Positions 8,325 to 17,311 of a stretch of 64,000 nt of DNA are shown here, one piece after another; the stretch's first letter is position 1; each line of letters starts with the position of its first letter. The stretch is from Jannaschia seohaensis. Lineage in GTDB: Bacteria; Pseudomonadota; Alphaproteobacteria; Rhodobacterales; Rhodobacteraceae. The stretch is from positions 124,001 through 188,000 of the forward strand of contig NZ_UETC01000001.1 of the NCBI RefSeq assembly GCF_900116765.1, in the 5' to 3' direction. Below the pieces are notes generated by a model. It ran no database searches. It saw nothing but the letters and a program-made list of their open reading frames with translations, and had not been told where the DNA came from. The translations under genes were made by a program, and so were the position numbers.

Positions 8325-9824
8325 TCAGATCATCTGCGCGGCCTTCTCGGCCCGCGCCTTCTTCTCGAGTTTCTTTTGCTGCATCGCCCGAAAGTCGGGC
8401 CGAAGGTTCGGATCGCCTTCCCAGACGCCCGCCGTATCTCCGTGACCGACGCCCTCGAAGAAGCCGCGCATCTTCGCCATGCGGTCGCGATTGCCCATCG
8501 CCGCCGTCACCACCTGCTGGAGCGATCCGGCCCCTGCGGGTCCCATCAGCGGCCGCGCCGAGATGAGGTTGGTGAAGTAGAGCGACGGGATGCCCAGCTC
8601 CTTCGCCTTCTGGACCACGGGCGTCGTGCCGATGGCCAGGTCGGGGCGCAGGCCCTCGACCACGGCGAGGTCGTCCTCCAGCGAAGCGCGGAATTTGACA
8701 GTGACGCCCCGCGCCTCCAGCCACTCGCGATCCGGAGCGGACCAAGGCGTCTTGGGGCAGGCCGTGCCGACATATGGCACGTCGGCCCCGCTTTCGATCA
8801 GCAACCGCGCGACCAGAAGCTCGGAGCCCTCATAGCCCGATACGGTGATCGTCCCATCGACCCGAGCGCCTGAGAGCGCCCCGCGAATCGCGGGCAAAAA
8901 CTGGTTCTGCGCCTCGGCGATTTTCGCCGCCGAAATCCCGAACGCATCGCCGACTGAGGCGAGCCACGCCGCGGTTCCGTCGACGCCGACAGGCGCCGAA
9001 GGGAGGATCGGGCGTCCGGCCGCCTGAAACTCCCGCACGGAGGCGGTGTAGAACGGGTGGATCGCGGCGACAGCGCCGCAATCCAACGCAGAATAGAACT
9101 CGCGCCACTCACGGCAGGGAACGACCGGACCTGCCGCCAGACCGAGTGGCGCGAGCATTCCAGCCAACCCCAAGGGATCGGCTGGAAACATTTCGCCCAA
9201 CAGCGTCACTGTCGGACGATCTTCCCGCCCGCCTTGCGGGGCGGGCACGGGGCCGGCCGCCGCTTCCTTGCGGGCATAGGAAAGCATGGCGGCGGCGAGG
9301 ACATCCTTCGCCTCCGCATGGGTCGGGATGCCGAAGCCCGGCACGTCGATGCCGATGATCCGCACCCCGTCGATCTCGTCGGGCAGAAGCCGCAGCGGCA
9401 CGCCGCTGGCGGTCGGCACGCAGAGATTTGTCACGACGATCGCGTCCAGCTTCGCCGGATCGGCCAGCTTGTGAACGGCCTCGCGGATGTCCTCGAAGAG
9501 CTTGCCGGTGACCAGCGTCTCGCTGTCGAAGGGCACGTAGCCGACCGAGCGGCGCGCGCCGTAAAAGTGGCTGACGAAGGAGAGGCCGTAGACGCAGCAG
9601 GCGGAGCCGCTGAGTACGGTCGCCACCCGTTTCATCCGCAGACCGACGCGGAGCGAGCCGAAGGCGGGGCACATGCTTTGCGGCTTGTCGTGGGGGCCGA
9701 CGGGATAGTCCGCCTTGAAGCGGTCGAGCAGATCGCCTTGACCGGCCTCCCGCGCCGCCTGCTCCATCGTCTCGGACGAGGTGCAGCCACCCTCTTTGGC
9801 GATATGGCGTCCGTCGTCAGGCAT
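8325..9824 (-). CDS. bchY: Chlorophyllide a reductase subunit BchY
   Basis: A 499-residue partner of BchZ in chlorophyllide a oxidoreductase. The conserved cysteine-containing segments are visible (SMCPAFGSLRVG near residue 55, GSACCVYGLSFVSH soon after, and VVTNLCVPTASGVPL). ATG 9824 was chosen because it overlaps bchX by 8 bases and gives a normal family length. A longer frame upstream would read through bchX and is rejected. The basic Lys-rich C-terminus ends at TGA 8325-8327. Confidence 0.96.
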   Translation of the reverse strand: MPDDGRHIAKEGGCTSSETMEQAAREAGQGDLLDRFKADYPVGPHDKPQSMCPAFGSLRVGLRMKRVATVLSGSACCVYGLSFVSHFYGARRSVGYVPFDSETLVTGKLFEDIREAVHKLADPAKLDAIVVTNLCVPTASGVPLRLLPDEIDGVRIIGIDVPGFGIPTHAEAKDVLAAAMLSYARKEAAAGPVPAPQGGREDRPTVTLLGEMFPADPLGLAGMLAPLGLAAGPVVPCREWREFYSALDCGAVAAIHPFYTASVREFQAAGRPILPSAPVGVDGTAAWLASVGDAFGISAAKIAEAQNQFLPAIRGALSGARVDGTITVSGYEGSELLVARLLIESGADVPYVGTACPKTPWSAPDREWLEARGVTVKFRASLEDDLAVVEGLRPDLAIGTTPVVQKAKELGIPSLYFTNLISARPLMGPAGAGSLQQVVTAAMGNRDRMAKMRGFFEGVGHGDTAGVWEGDPNLRPDFRAMQQKKLEKKARAEKAAQMI

Positions 9825-10818
9825 CGTCGTAGACGACCTCCAGCGACGGCTTGGGTTCGTAGTTCTTGCCGCGCATGTCGGCATCGGTCGCAGGCTGCAA
9901 CACGACGCCCGCGCCGGTCTCGGAGCCGTCGAACAGGGCCAGCAGCCCGTCCTGGTCCAGCGGCGCCGGACGCACCGGCGGCGCAGCGGCGACGTTCTCG
10001 CCCAGGGCCGCGAACAGGCCGCCCCATTGCGAGGCTTCGGTGCCGACGATCTGGTAGTTGGCGGACTTCTTGCGCAGGTCGTCATCCTGCGGGATCGAGG
10101 CCAGAACCGGGATGCCCGCCGCCGCGGCGAAGGCCTGCGCCTCGCCCGAGCCGTCATCCTTGTTCACGACGAGGCCCGCGACACCGACATTGCCGCCCAG
10201 CTTGCGGAAATACTCCACCGCCGAGCAGACATTGTTGGCAACATACAGGGATTGCAGGTCGTTGGAGCCGACCAGGATCACCTTCTGCGCCATGTCGCGC
10301 GCGATCGGGAGGCCGAAGCCGCCGCAAACCACGTCGCCCAGGAAGTCGAGCAGGACGTAGTCGAAATCCCAGTCATGGAAGCCCAGCTTTTCGAGCAGCT
10401 CGAAGCCGTGGATGATGCCGCGCCCGCCGCAGCCGCGGCCGACCTCGGGCCCGCCGAGCTCCATGGCGAAGACGCCGCCCCGCTTGAAGCAGACATCGCC
10501 GATGGCGACTTCCTCGCCCGCGAGCTTCTTGCGGGTCGAGGTCTCGATGATCGTTGGGCAGGCCTTGCCGCCGAAAAGCAGGCTGGTCGTGTCCGATTTC
10601 GGGTCGCAGCCGATCAACAGCACGCGCTTGCCCTGCTCGGCCATCATGTGGCTGAGATTGGCGAGGGTGAAGGACTTGCCGATGCCGCCCTTGCCGTAGA
10701 TCGCGATGATCTGGGTCTTCTTGGTGGCCTCGGTCGGGATCACGTCAGCCAGATCCTCGGAGGCCTCGTCGCGGAGTCGCGCGGAGAAGTCCTTCAGGTT
10801 GGGGACATCGAGGCTCAT
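9817..10818 (-). CDS. bchX: Chlorophyllide a reductase iron protein BchX
   Basis: A 333-residue NifH-like ATPase that delivers electrons to BchYZ. It has the P-loop [16 protein letters not shown] near residues 45-60. The two cysteines that bridge the [4Fe-4S] cluster between dimer halves are in GRGCGGRGI and [10 protein letters not shown], and [10 protein letters not shown] is also present. ATG 10818 overlaps the bchC TGA. The order bchC-bchX-bchY-bchZ matches other purple bacteria. Confidence 0.97.
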   Translation of the reverse strand: MSLDVPNLKDFSARLRDEASEDLADVIPTEATKKTQIIAIYGKGGIGKSFTLANLSHMMAEQGKRVLLIGCDPKSDTTSLLFGGKACPTIIETSTRKKLAGEEVAIGDVCFKRGGVFAMELGGPEVGRGCGGRGIIHGFELLEKLGFHDWDFDYVLLDFLGDVVCGGFGLPIARDMAQKVILVGSNDLQSLYVANNVCSAVEYFRKLGGNVGVAGLVVNKDDGSGEAQAFAAAAGIPVLASIPQDDDLRKKSANYQIVGTEASQWGGLFAALGENVAAAPPVRPAPLDQDGLLALFDGSETGAGVVLQPATDADMRGKNYEPKPSLEVVYDDA

Positions 10819-11753
10819 GCGGTGTGCTCCCAATCGAGGATCATCTTGAGACAGTCGGGCGCGTCGAAGGCCTGGGCATAGGCCTCGGCCGCGTCGCGCG
10901 CGGGTCGCGTATGGGTGATGAGGCCGTGGAGGCTGAGCAGCCCGTCCTCCACCAAGTCGCGGGTGGCGACGAGGTCGTCGCGGGTCCATTCGGCGCTGAT
11001 GCGGAACCGGGCCTCGCGCATGAAGGCCGGCGGATAGGCGAAGGCGACGGGCTTGGGGTAAAAGCCCGCCAGCACGATCTCGCCGCCCTTGGCCAGGCGC
11101 CCGACCAGATCGTCGAGCAGCGCGGCGTTGCCCGAGGCGTCGTAGATGGTGGCATAGTCGCGCCGCTCATCGGTGGCGGGGTCGATCACGTCATACCCCT
11201 CGGCGCCGCCGCGGCGGGCCGGCTCGACCTCCCACACAGTGGGAGACCCACCGGCGGCCACGGTCAGCCGGGCCAACAGGCGGCCGAAGGCGCCATGACC
11301 CACGATCAGTTCGGGGAGGTCCGTGCGCAGACCGACGATGGCATGGCGCGCCGTCGCGGCCAGCGCCAGAAGCGCGCCCTCCGCCCCATGGGCCGGGTCG
11401 ATCTTGACCAGACGCTCGGCGGGCGTGACCACGCGGGACGAGGCCGCGCCAAACAGGCCGCGCGCGCCGGTATAACAGTCGGCCCCGGGCACGAAGACGC
11501 GATCACCGGGACGCAAGGCATTGGTTTCATGGGCCTCGACCACCTCGCCCACGGCCTCGTAGCCGGGGACGAGCGGATAGCCCATGCCGGGAAAGGGGGG
11601 CATCTCGCCGGACCAGAGCAGCCGCTCCGTCCCGGTGGAAATGGCGGATTGCCGGATGTCGACAACGACCGAACCCGCCGCTGGATCGGTCAGCCCGAGC
11701 GCATCGAGGGAAATGGCCCCCGGTCCGGACATGATGATCGCCTGCGTTTGCAC
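10815..11753 (-). CDS. bchC: Bacteriochlorophyllide dehydrogenase BchC
   Basis: A 312-residue zinc-free member of the medium-chain dehydrogenase family. It oxidises 3-hydroxyethyl-bacteriochlorophyllide a to the 3-acetyl product. The protein starts [19 protein letters not shown], the usual BchC opening, and carries [12 protein letters not shown] and [13 protein letters not shown] in its N-terminal half. GTG 11753 is preceded five bases upstream by GGGGAGAG; an upstream ATG at 11801 would fall in the promoter region. It is the first bch gene downstream of the TTGACA promoter that overlaps a PpsR-type palindrome. Confidence 0.95.
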   Translation of the reverse strand: MQTQAIIMSGPGAISLDALGLTDPAAGSVVVDIRQSAISTGTERLLWSGEMPPFPGMGYPLVPGYEAVGEVVEAHETNALRPGDRVFVPGADCYTGARGLFGAASSRVVTPAERLVKIDPAHGAEGALLALAATARHAIVGLRTDLPELIVGHGAFGRLLARLTVAAGGSPTVWEVEPARRGGAEGYDVIDPATDERRDYATIYDASGNAALLDDLVGRLAKGGEIVLAGFYPKPVAFAYPPAFMREARFRISAEWTRDDLVATRDLVEDGLLSLHGLITHTRPARDAAEAYAQAFDAPDCLKMILDWEHTA

Positions 11754-11801
11754 GGTCTCTCCCCACTTTTCGGGCGGCCTCATGGACTCACCCTTTGACA
11801 C

Positions 11802-11830
11802 ATTGTCGCGGACCCACCCGCATATGTCAA
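11802..11830 (-). promoter_or_regulatory. Sigma-70-type promoter of bchC
   Basis: On the minus strand TTGACA (11830-11825) is followed after exactly 17 bases by GACAAT (11807-11802), about 50 bases before the bchC GTG. The -35 overlaps the PpsR-like palindrome, an arrangement that suits repression by occlusion. Confidence 0.7.
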
Positions 11831-11842
11831 TCTACCTAGACA
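11825..11842. promoter_or_regulatory. PpsR/CrtJ-type operator TGT-N12-ACA upstream of bchC
   Basis: A match to the PpsR/CrtJ consensus TGT-N12-ACA in the crtF-bchC gap, placed over the bchC -35 box. PpsR represses bch and crt promoters under oxygen in purple bacteria. Confidence 0.75.
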
Positions 11843-11864
11843 GATGGACTGTCAAAGTTTTGGA

Positions 11865-12977
11865 TCATTTTCGCGCATCAAGGACATGAGTCACGAAGGG
11901 CCGAGTCGTCCCCGCATCGCGAATTCGGCCGAAGCCCGCACGCCTCAGCAGCGCGACGATCTCCTCGGGCGAGCGCGCGCGCCCGGTTCTCATCGCCATG
12001 CAATAAAAAGCAAAATAGGCGTCACCGGCCCGGTGCGGCGCGGCGCCTCCGGTCATCGGCTCGCTGACGATCAGGCGCCCGCCCTCGGGCAGCGCGGTGT
12101 GAACCGCACGCAGCAGCGCCAGCACCGTCTCGTCCGCATGGTCGTAAAGCACCCGCACCAGCGTGACAGTGTCCGCTCCCTCGGGCAGCCGGTCATCCCG
12201 GAAGCTCCCGGGCGTGATCCGGGCGCGCGCCGACAGCCCCGCCTCGGCGAAGGTCCGCGCCGCGGCGGGGGCCACGGCAGGCAGATCGAAGAGATGCAGG
12301 TGCGGTCCGGAATGGCGCGCTCCAAGCGCGGCCAGGAAGGCCCCAGCGCCACCGCCCACGTCCAGAACCTCGCTGGCCCCCGACAGATCGACGCGCGACA
12401 GGGTCTCCTCGGCGACGAGGGCTTGGCTCTCGGTCATCAGGCGGGAATAGCGCGCGGCGACATCCGGGGCCTCGGCGGCGGCGGCGCCGAAGACATAGGG
12501 CCAGAACCGCGCCAGCTCCGTCTCCTCCCCGCGCAGGACGCCCAGCGGGTCGGAGAGATCGCGATAGAGAACGGAATGGTGCGAGACCATCGCCTCCAGC
12601 CCCGGCACGCCCAGCATCGCCGCACCCCGGCGGGCCAGGGAATAGGTGCCATGGCGCTTGCAAAAGAGGCCAAGCGCCACCGCCGCATCGCAAAGCGCGG
12701 CCATACGCGCGGCGGGAATGCCGGTGCCCCGCGCCAGCGCCTCGGCGCTCTGGGATGCTTCGAACAGGCGGTGCGCCAGGCGCAGCTCGACCACGGCCCA
12801 AAGCACCTGCGAATGCACGAACCCCGCCACGAGATCGAACAGCGCCTCTCCATCCCGGCGCGCGATGCGGCGCAGGCCCGGGACGCGGGCGCAAAACGTC
12901 TGGAACCGGCGCGACGCGACGAGCCGCGTGGCCCAGCCCGCGCGGCGCGGGCGGGCCGGCGGCTCCAGCGCGGTCAT
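11865..12977 (-). CDS. crtF: Demethylspheroidene/hydroxyneurosporene O-methyltransferase CrtF
   Basis: A 370-residue SAM-dependent methyltransferase that methylates the 1-hydroxyl group of carotenoids, giving the methoxy end of spheroidene-type pigments. An N-terminal helical dimerisation domain (LVAGFVHSQVLWAVVELRLA) precedes the SAM-binding core VLDVGGGAGAFLAALGARH and the VRVLYDHADETVLALLRAVH segment. The start overlaps the crtE stop (ATGA). It ends just before the regulatory region of bchC, so crtEF and bchCXYZ-puf can form one superoperon. Confidence 0.93.
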   Translation of the reverse strand: MTALEPPARPRRAGWATRLVASRRFQTFCARVPGLRRIARRDGEALFDLVAGFVHSQVLWAVVELRLAHRLFEASQSAEALARGTGIPAARMAALCDAAVALGLFCKRHGTYSLARRGAAMLGVPGLEAMVSHHSVLYRDLSDPLGVLRGEETELARFWPYVFGAAAAEAPDVAARYSRLMTESQALVAEETLSRVDLSGASEVLDVGGGAGAFLAALGARHSGPHLHLFDLPAVAPAAARTFAEAGLSARARITPGSFRDDRLPEGADTVTLVRVLYDHADETVLALLRAVHTALPEGGRLIVSEPMTGGAAPHRAGDAYFAFYCMAMRTGRARSPEEIVALLRRAGFGRIRDAGTTRPFVTHVLDARK

Positions 12978-13843
12978 TGGGCAGGCGTTGCGATATGCGC
13001 CGGGGTCAACCGGGCAGCGGTGCGGTTCACCATGTCGGCCAGCATCGCCTCGCCCGGGCAGGCCGGAATGGAGGCGATGGCCCCCGACAGGATGTCCTGA
13101 AGACGCCGAATCGCGCCATCGACGCCATAGCTCGCCACGGCCGAGGGCCGGTCATGGGCGGCGTCCTGCCCCATGGGCTTGCCGGTCTCGGCGGAGGGTT
13201 GCAGCACGTCCAGCAGGTCGTCGGCCACCTGGAACGCCTCACCGATCCGCGCGCCGAGCTCGGTCCAGGGCTCGGCCTCCTGGCCGGCGGCGATGGCGCC
13301 CATGCGGGTAGCCGCGGTGAACAGCGCGCCGGTCTTGGCCCGGTGATAGGTGGCGAGGTCGATCTGGTCCTCGCTCTCCCAGCCCTGCCCGGCGCAGATG
13401 CCATGGGGCATCCCGGTATAGCGCGCCAGCTCCGCCGTGAGACGGATGGCCCGGGCGGGGTCGATGGCCCCCGCCTCGGCCAGCGTATCAAAGCCCTGAA
13501 CGATGAGCGAATCGCCCGTCAGCACCGCCAGCGCCTCGCCATAGGCGCGGTGGACCGAGGGCTTGCCCCGGCGGGTCGCGGCATCGTCGAAGCAGGGCAG
13601 GTCGTCATGGACCAGCGAGGCGCAGTGGATCAATTCCAGCGCGGCTCCCGCCGCATCGGACAGCGCGGGCCTGTCATCGCCGCAGGCACTGGCCACCGAC
13701 AGAAGGATCGTCGGGCGGATCCGGGCGCCGCCGGGCTTGACCGCGTGCCGCAGCGCGGCCGCCAGCTTGGGCGGCGGCAAGGCGGCGGTGGCGCGGTCGA
13801 GGGCGCGGTCGATGCTGCCTTCGATACGGGCGGAGAACGGCAT
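12974..13843 (-). CDS. crtE: Geranylgeranyl diphosphate synthase CrtE
   Basis: A 289-residue trans-isoprenyl diphosphate synthase that supplies C20 units for carotenoids and bacteriochlorophyll tails. Both aspartate-rich motifs are present: HDDLPCFDD in the first half and QVADDLLDV in the second, with the GGARIRP substrate region before them. ATG 13843 has GAGGT five bases upstream and gives a normal length; much longer in-frame extensions lie antisense to crtD and are rejected. It is divergent from crtD, with two PpsR palindromes in the 96-base gap. Confidence 0.95.
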   Translation of the reverse strand: MPFSARIEGSIDRALDRATAALPPPKLAAALRHAVKPGGARIRPTILLSVASACGDDRPALSDAAGAALELIHCASLVHDDLPCFDDAATRRGKPSVHRAYGEALAVLTGDSLIVQGFDTLAEAGAIDPARAIRLTAELARYTGMPHGICAGQGWESEDQIDLATYHRAKTGALFTAATRMGAIAAGQEAEPWTELGARIGEAFQVADDLLDVLQPSAETGKPMGQDAAHDRPSAVASYGVDGAIRRLQDILSGAIASIPACPGEAMLADMVNRTAARLTPAHIATPAQ

Positions 13844-13864
13844 GGCGGACCTCGGGGCTGGACA

Positions 13865-13882
13865 TGTCACATCAAGATGACA
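13865..13882. promoter_or_regulatory. PpsR/CrtJ-type operator 1, crtE-crtD gap
   Basis: A TGT-N12-ACA palindrome just upstream of crtE. Its distance to the second site is 23 bases start to start, about two helical turns, which suits cooperative binding. Confidence 0.75.
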
Positions 13883-13887
13883 GATGG

Positions 13888-13905
13888 TGTCAGACAGTTT
13901 GGACA
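13888..13905. promoter_or_regulatory. PpsR/CrtJ-type operator 2, crtE-crtD gap
   Basis: A second TGT-N12-ACA site between the divergent crtE and crtD. PpsR/CrtJ is known to bind paired palindromes at crt and bch promoters; both transcription units may be controlled from here. Confidence 0.75.
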
Positions 13906-13939
13906 GTTTCGCCTGTCTGTCAACTCGGACGGAGGGAGG

Positions 13940-15598
13940 ATGCGCGACAGGGTTATCGTGATCGGCGCCGGCATTGGAGGGCTTTCTGCCGCGATGCGTC
14001 TTGCCGCGCGTGGCTGTGACGTCCTCGTGCTGGAACGCGCGGCGGAGGTCGGCGGCAAGATGCGCACCCTGCCCAGCGCGGCCGGGCCGGTCGATGCGGG
14101 CCCCACCGTCCTGACCCTGCGCGACGTCTTCGAGGAGCTTTTCGTCGCGTGCGGCACCACGCTCACGGAGCATGTCACGCTCGAACCGCTGGTCGTGCTG
14201 GCGCGTCACCACTGGGCCGATGGGAGCGCGTTGGATCTCTACGCCGATCCCGAGCAGTCCGAGGCGGCGATCCGTGCCTTCGCCGGGGGCGCGGCGGCGG
14301 CGGCCTTCTACGACTTCCACCGCGATACGGCACGGCTGTTCGATGCGTTCGACGCGCCGATGATGCGGGCCAGCGCGCCGACGCTCTGGGGCATGACCGG
14401 CGTGGTCGCCCGCGATCCGAGCCTGATACCGGCGATGGCGCCGGGCCGGACGCTCGCCGGAGCGCTGGCGCGGCGGTTCGACGATCCCCGCTTGCGGCAG
14501 CTTTTCGGACGCTACGCGACCTATGTCGGCGGCGACCCGACCGCCTCTCCGGCGCTGCTCTCGCTGATCTGGCAGGCCGAATCGCGGGGCGTCTGGTCGG
14601 TCGCGGGCGGGATGCACCGGCTCGCAGCCGCAATGCGAACGGTGCTGGAGGGGCTTGGAGCTCACGTGATCTGCGACACTCATGTCGACCGGATCGAACA
14701 GACGGGCGGCCACGTCTCCGCGATCCATGCGGGCGGCACGCGCCACCCCTGCGACGTGGCCGTCTTCAACGGCGATCCGGCGGCGCTGCATCGCGGCCTG
14801 TTGGGGCCGGTCCGCCTGCCCGCCCGCGCCGTCAGCCCCCGAAGCCTCTCGGCCTTCGTCTGGTCCTTCGCCGCCCGCGTCACAGGACGACCGCCCACAC
14901 ATCACAACGTCTTCTTCGCCGATACCCCGAACTCCGAATTTCCCGAGATCGGCCTCGGCCTGCTGCCCTCGGACCCGACCCTCTATGTGTGCGCGCAGGA
15001 TCGCGGCGACGGCCCCGCGCCCGAGGGGGCAGAACGCTTCGAGATCATCGTCAACGGCCCGCCCCGGGCCGCCACCGCCCCGAACCCGGAGGAGATGGAG
15101 CAATGCCGCGAGACCACCTTCCTCCGACTGGCGCGGATGGGACTGACCTTCGACATCACCCCGGAAACGGACCGGCTGACCACGCCGGAGGGCTTCGCGA
15201 CCCTGTTCCCGGCCTCGGACGGATCCCTTTACGGGCGGAGCCCGCACGGGACCCTGGCGGCCTTCGCCCGGCCCACGGCGCGGACCGCGCTGCCCGGGCT
15301 TTATCTGGCGGGGGGCGGAACGCATCCGGGAGCGGGGTTGCCGATGGCGGCCCTGTCCGGCAAGCTCGCGGCCGAGGCGATCTGCACGGACCTCGCTTCG
15401 ACCTCGCCGTCCCGCCGGACGGCTATGCCTGGTGGTATGTCGACGGGATCAGCGCCTGCGGCACCCGCGCCGTCTCGGTCATCGCCTTCATCGGCTCCGT
15501 CTTCTCGCCCTGGTATCGTTGGAGCGGACGGCGCGACCCCGACGACAACGTCTGCATCAACGTCGTCACCTACGGCCGGGGCGGTCGCTGGACGATGA
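13940..15598 (+). CDS. crtD: Methoxyneurosporene/hydroxycarotenoid 3,4-desaturase CrtD
   Basis: A FAD-dependent carotenoid desaturase that introduces the 3,4 double bond. The N-terminus is the dinucleotide fold VIVIGAGIGGLSAAMRLAAR, and the C-terminal family signature GGGTHPGAGLPMAALSGK begins at about residue 457. GGAGGGAGG precedes ATG 13940. Family members end about 20 residues after this signature (near 15400). Here the frame stays open for about 66 more codons of low-complexity Ser/Pro/Ala sequence to TGA 15598, overlapping crtC by over 200 bases. The tail may be an unusual extension, or an indel may have removed the normal stop. Confidence 0.85.
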   Translation: MRDRVIVIGAGIGGLSAAMRLAARGCDVLVLERAAEVGGKMRTLPSAAGPVDAGPTVLTLRDVFEELFVACGTTLTEHVTLEPLVVLARHHWADGSALDLYADPEQSEAAIRAFAGGAAAAAFYDFHRDTARLFDAFDAPMMRASAPTLWGMTGVVARDPSLIPAMAPGRTLAGALARRFDDPRLRQLFGRYATYVGGDPTASPALLSLIWQAESRGVWSVAGGMHRLAAAMRTVLEGLGAHVICDTHVDRIEQTGGHVSAIHAGGTRHPCDVAVFNGDPAALHRGLLGPVRLPARAVSPRSLSAFVWSFAARVTGRPPTHHNVFFADTPNSEFPEIGLGLLPSDPTLYVCAQDRGDGPAPEGAERFEIIVNGPPRAATAPNPEEMEQCRETTFLRLARMGLTFDITPETDRLTTPEGFATLFPASDGSLYGRSPHGTLAAFARPTARTALPGLYLAGGGTHPGAGLPMAALSGKLAAEAICTDLASTSPSRRTAMPGGMSTGSAPAAPAPSRSSPSSAPSSRPGIVGADGATPTTTSASTSSPTAGAVAGR

Positions 15599-16320
15599 CC
15601 GACCGGGGCCGCGCGGCCCTCAGGCTAACGGCGGAGAGCTTCACGGTTGGGCCGTCCTGCCTCAGATGGGAGGGCGAGCGTCTGGTCATCGAGATCGACG
15701 AGATGTCAACGCCCCACGCCCAGCCCTTGCGAGGAACGATCACGGTGGCGCCGACGGCGCTGACCGATGTCGAAGTGCCGCTCACGCCCGATGGCGCCCA
15801 TGTCTGGCGCCCCTTCGCGCCCACGGCCGGGATCAAGGTCGATCTGAACCGCCCCGGCTGGCGCTGGGACGGGCATGGCTATCTCGACGCGAATTTCGGG
15901 ACGCGCGCGCTGGAGGCGGATTTCGGCTATTGGACCTGGGGGCGGTTTCCGGTCGGGGACGGCTCGGTCGCCTTCTACGACGCGGCCCGGACGGACGGGT
16001 CGCAGTTGTCGGTCGCGCTGCGCTTTGGGGCCGATGGCAGTTGCGCGGAGATCGAGGCGCCCCCGCTGCAACGCTTCCGCCGCTCGAACTGGCTGGTGCG
16101 CCGCGAAACCCGCTGCGACGCGGGCCACGCGCCCCGACAGGTCAAGGCGATGCTCGACGCGCCCTTCTACAACCGCTGCGCCGTCGAGACGGTGATCGGC
16201 GGCGAGCGGACAGTCGGGGTGTTCGAGGCGCTCGATCTCGACCGCTTCCGCGGGCCCTGGCTGATGCCGATGCTGGCGGTCCGGGTGCCGCGGCGGGCGG
16301 GCTGGCGCTTCCCGGAGTGA
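15382..16320 (+). CDS. crtC: Hydroxyneurosporene/carotenoid 1,2-hydratase CrtC
   Basis: A carotenoid hydratase that adds water at the 1,2 position to create the hydroxyl methylated by CrtF. The recognisable N-terminal core [19 protein letters not shown] is followed by [15 protein letters not shown], and the frame ends in [10 protein letters not shown]. No ATG, GTG or TTG lies in frame close upstream of the conserved core. The nearest plausible start is CTG 15382, four bases after GAGG, giving 312 residues. The coordinate is therefore a best guess, and the gene overlaps the end of the crtD frame by one frame shift. Confidence 0.8.
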   Translation: MHGPRFDLAVPPDGYAWWYVDGISACGTRAVSVIAFIGSVFSPWYRWSGRRDPDDNVCINVVTYGRGGRWTMTDRGRAALRLTAESFTVGPSCLRWEGERLVIEIDEMSTPHAQPLRGTITVAPTALTDVEVPLTPDGAHVWRPFAPTAGIKVDLNRPGWRWDGHGYLDANFGTRALEADFGYWTWGRFPVGDGSVAFYDAARTDGSQLSVALRFGADGSCAEIEAPPLQRFRRSNWLVRRETRCDAGHAPRQVKAMLDAPFYNRCAVETVIGGERTVGVFEALDLDRFRGPWLMPMLAVRVPRRAGWRFPE

Positions 16321-16429
16321 GGGCGAAATCGCTTCGAAGCTATATGCGTGGGGTTTCCTCCGCCAAGCCCGCGCCCCATATCGGCCCGCAAAGGACACTT
16401 GCGCCCCTTCAGGGCGACGGAGACGGACC

Positions 16430-16981
16430 ATGAGCGACTTTCCCGGCTGGCACGGCACCACCATCATCGGCGTCCGCAAAGGCGGCCGCGTCGTCGTCGC
16501 GGGCGACGGGCAGGTCAGCGTCGGCCAGACCGTGATGAAGGGCACGGCGCGCAAGGTGCGCCGGCTGGCGCCTGGCCGCGCCGAAGTGGTCGCGGGCTTC
16601 GCCGGCTCCACCGCCGACGCCTTCACCCTGCTGGAGCGGCTGGAGAAGAAGCTGGAAGCCACGCCAGGCCAGTTGCAGCGCGCCAGCGTCGAACTGGCCA
16701 AGGACTGGCGCACGGACAAGTATCTCCAAAAGCTGGAAGCGATGCTGATCGTCACCGACGGGCGCGACCTGTTCGTCATCACCGGCGCGGGCGACGTTCT
16801 GGAGCCGGAGCATGACGTGACCGCCATCGGCTCGGGCGGGAATTATGCGCTCGCGGCGGCGCGCGCGCTGATGGACAGCGACATGGACGCGGAAGCGATC
16901 GCGCGGCGGTCGATGGCGATCGCCGCCGATATCTGCGTCTACACCAACGGCAATCTGACGGTGGAAAGCATCGGCGGCTGA
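16430..16981 (+). CDS. hslV: ATP-dependent protease peptidase subunit HslV
   Basis: A 183-residue threonine protease of the proteasome-like HslVU complex in the cytoplasm. The catalytic N-terminal threonine is Thr10 in [14 protein letters not shown], exposed after removal of a nine-residue leader. The Lys-bearing [12 protein letters not shown], the [12 protein letters not shown] stretch and the [14 protein letters not shown] segment are all present. It precedes its ATPase partner hslU, with an unusually long 330-base spacer. It is outside the photosynthesis cluster proper. Confidence 0.96.
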   Translation: MSDFPGWHGTTIIGVRKGGRVVVAGDGQVSVGQTVMKGTARKVRRLAPGRAEVVAGFAGSTADAFTLLERLEKKLEATPGQLQRASVELAKDWRTDKYLQKLEAMLIVTDGRDLFVITGAGDVLEPEHDVTAIGSGGNYALAAARALMDSDMDAEAIARRSMAIAADICVYTNGNLTVESIGG

Positions 16982-17311
16982 CGCTCATCGAGCCTGCTCG
17001 GCTCTCTTCGCTTGGGGCACCGCGTGCAGATGTCGGTGTGGCGCCTGCGGCACCGGCGCGCCGTGAGTATTTGAGAACCCGTGATGGAGAGGCGCGGGGC
17101 TCCCCTCATCTCAGCCCTGCGCCGCCCGTGGTATGCGTTGCTGCGAGCATGGCGGATTAAGTCGAAGTCGCTCGACACGCTCTGAGGCGGGCCGGCCAGG
17201 CTGCGGGCGTTTAGCCGTCGCGGGCGGAACGCCTCGCCCCGCTCCCGCCCACGTCACCGCCGTTGCGTTTCCGGGAGCGCCGTCCCAAGTAGCGGAGCGA
17301 AGGAGAGACCC
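16982..17311. other. hslV-hslU spacer
   Basis: A 330-base gap. It contains an inverted form of the AAATACTC box (GAGTATTTGAG near 17067) but no clear gene, promoter or RNA. AAGGAGAG immediately before hslU is its ribosome-binding site. Confidence 0.5.

Noticed and set aside
8325-10157. 610-codon minus-strand extension of bchY into bchX
   Set aside because: The added N-terminal residues read bchX in another frame; ATG 9824 gives the usual bchY length and an 8-base overlap.
15317-15323. G-run frameshift site as the explanation for the crtD-crtC overlap
   Set aside because: Slippage there would remove the conserved GGGTHPGAGLPMAALSGK end of CrtD, so it cannot be the normal route to CrtC.
12974-15325. 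783-codon minus-strand frame covering crtE and extending through crtD
   Set aside because: Only the first part, from ATG 13843, matches geranylgeranyl diphosphate synthase; the rest is antisense to crtD.
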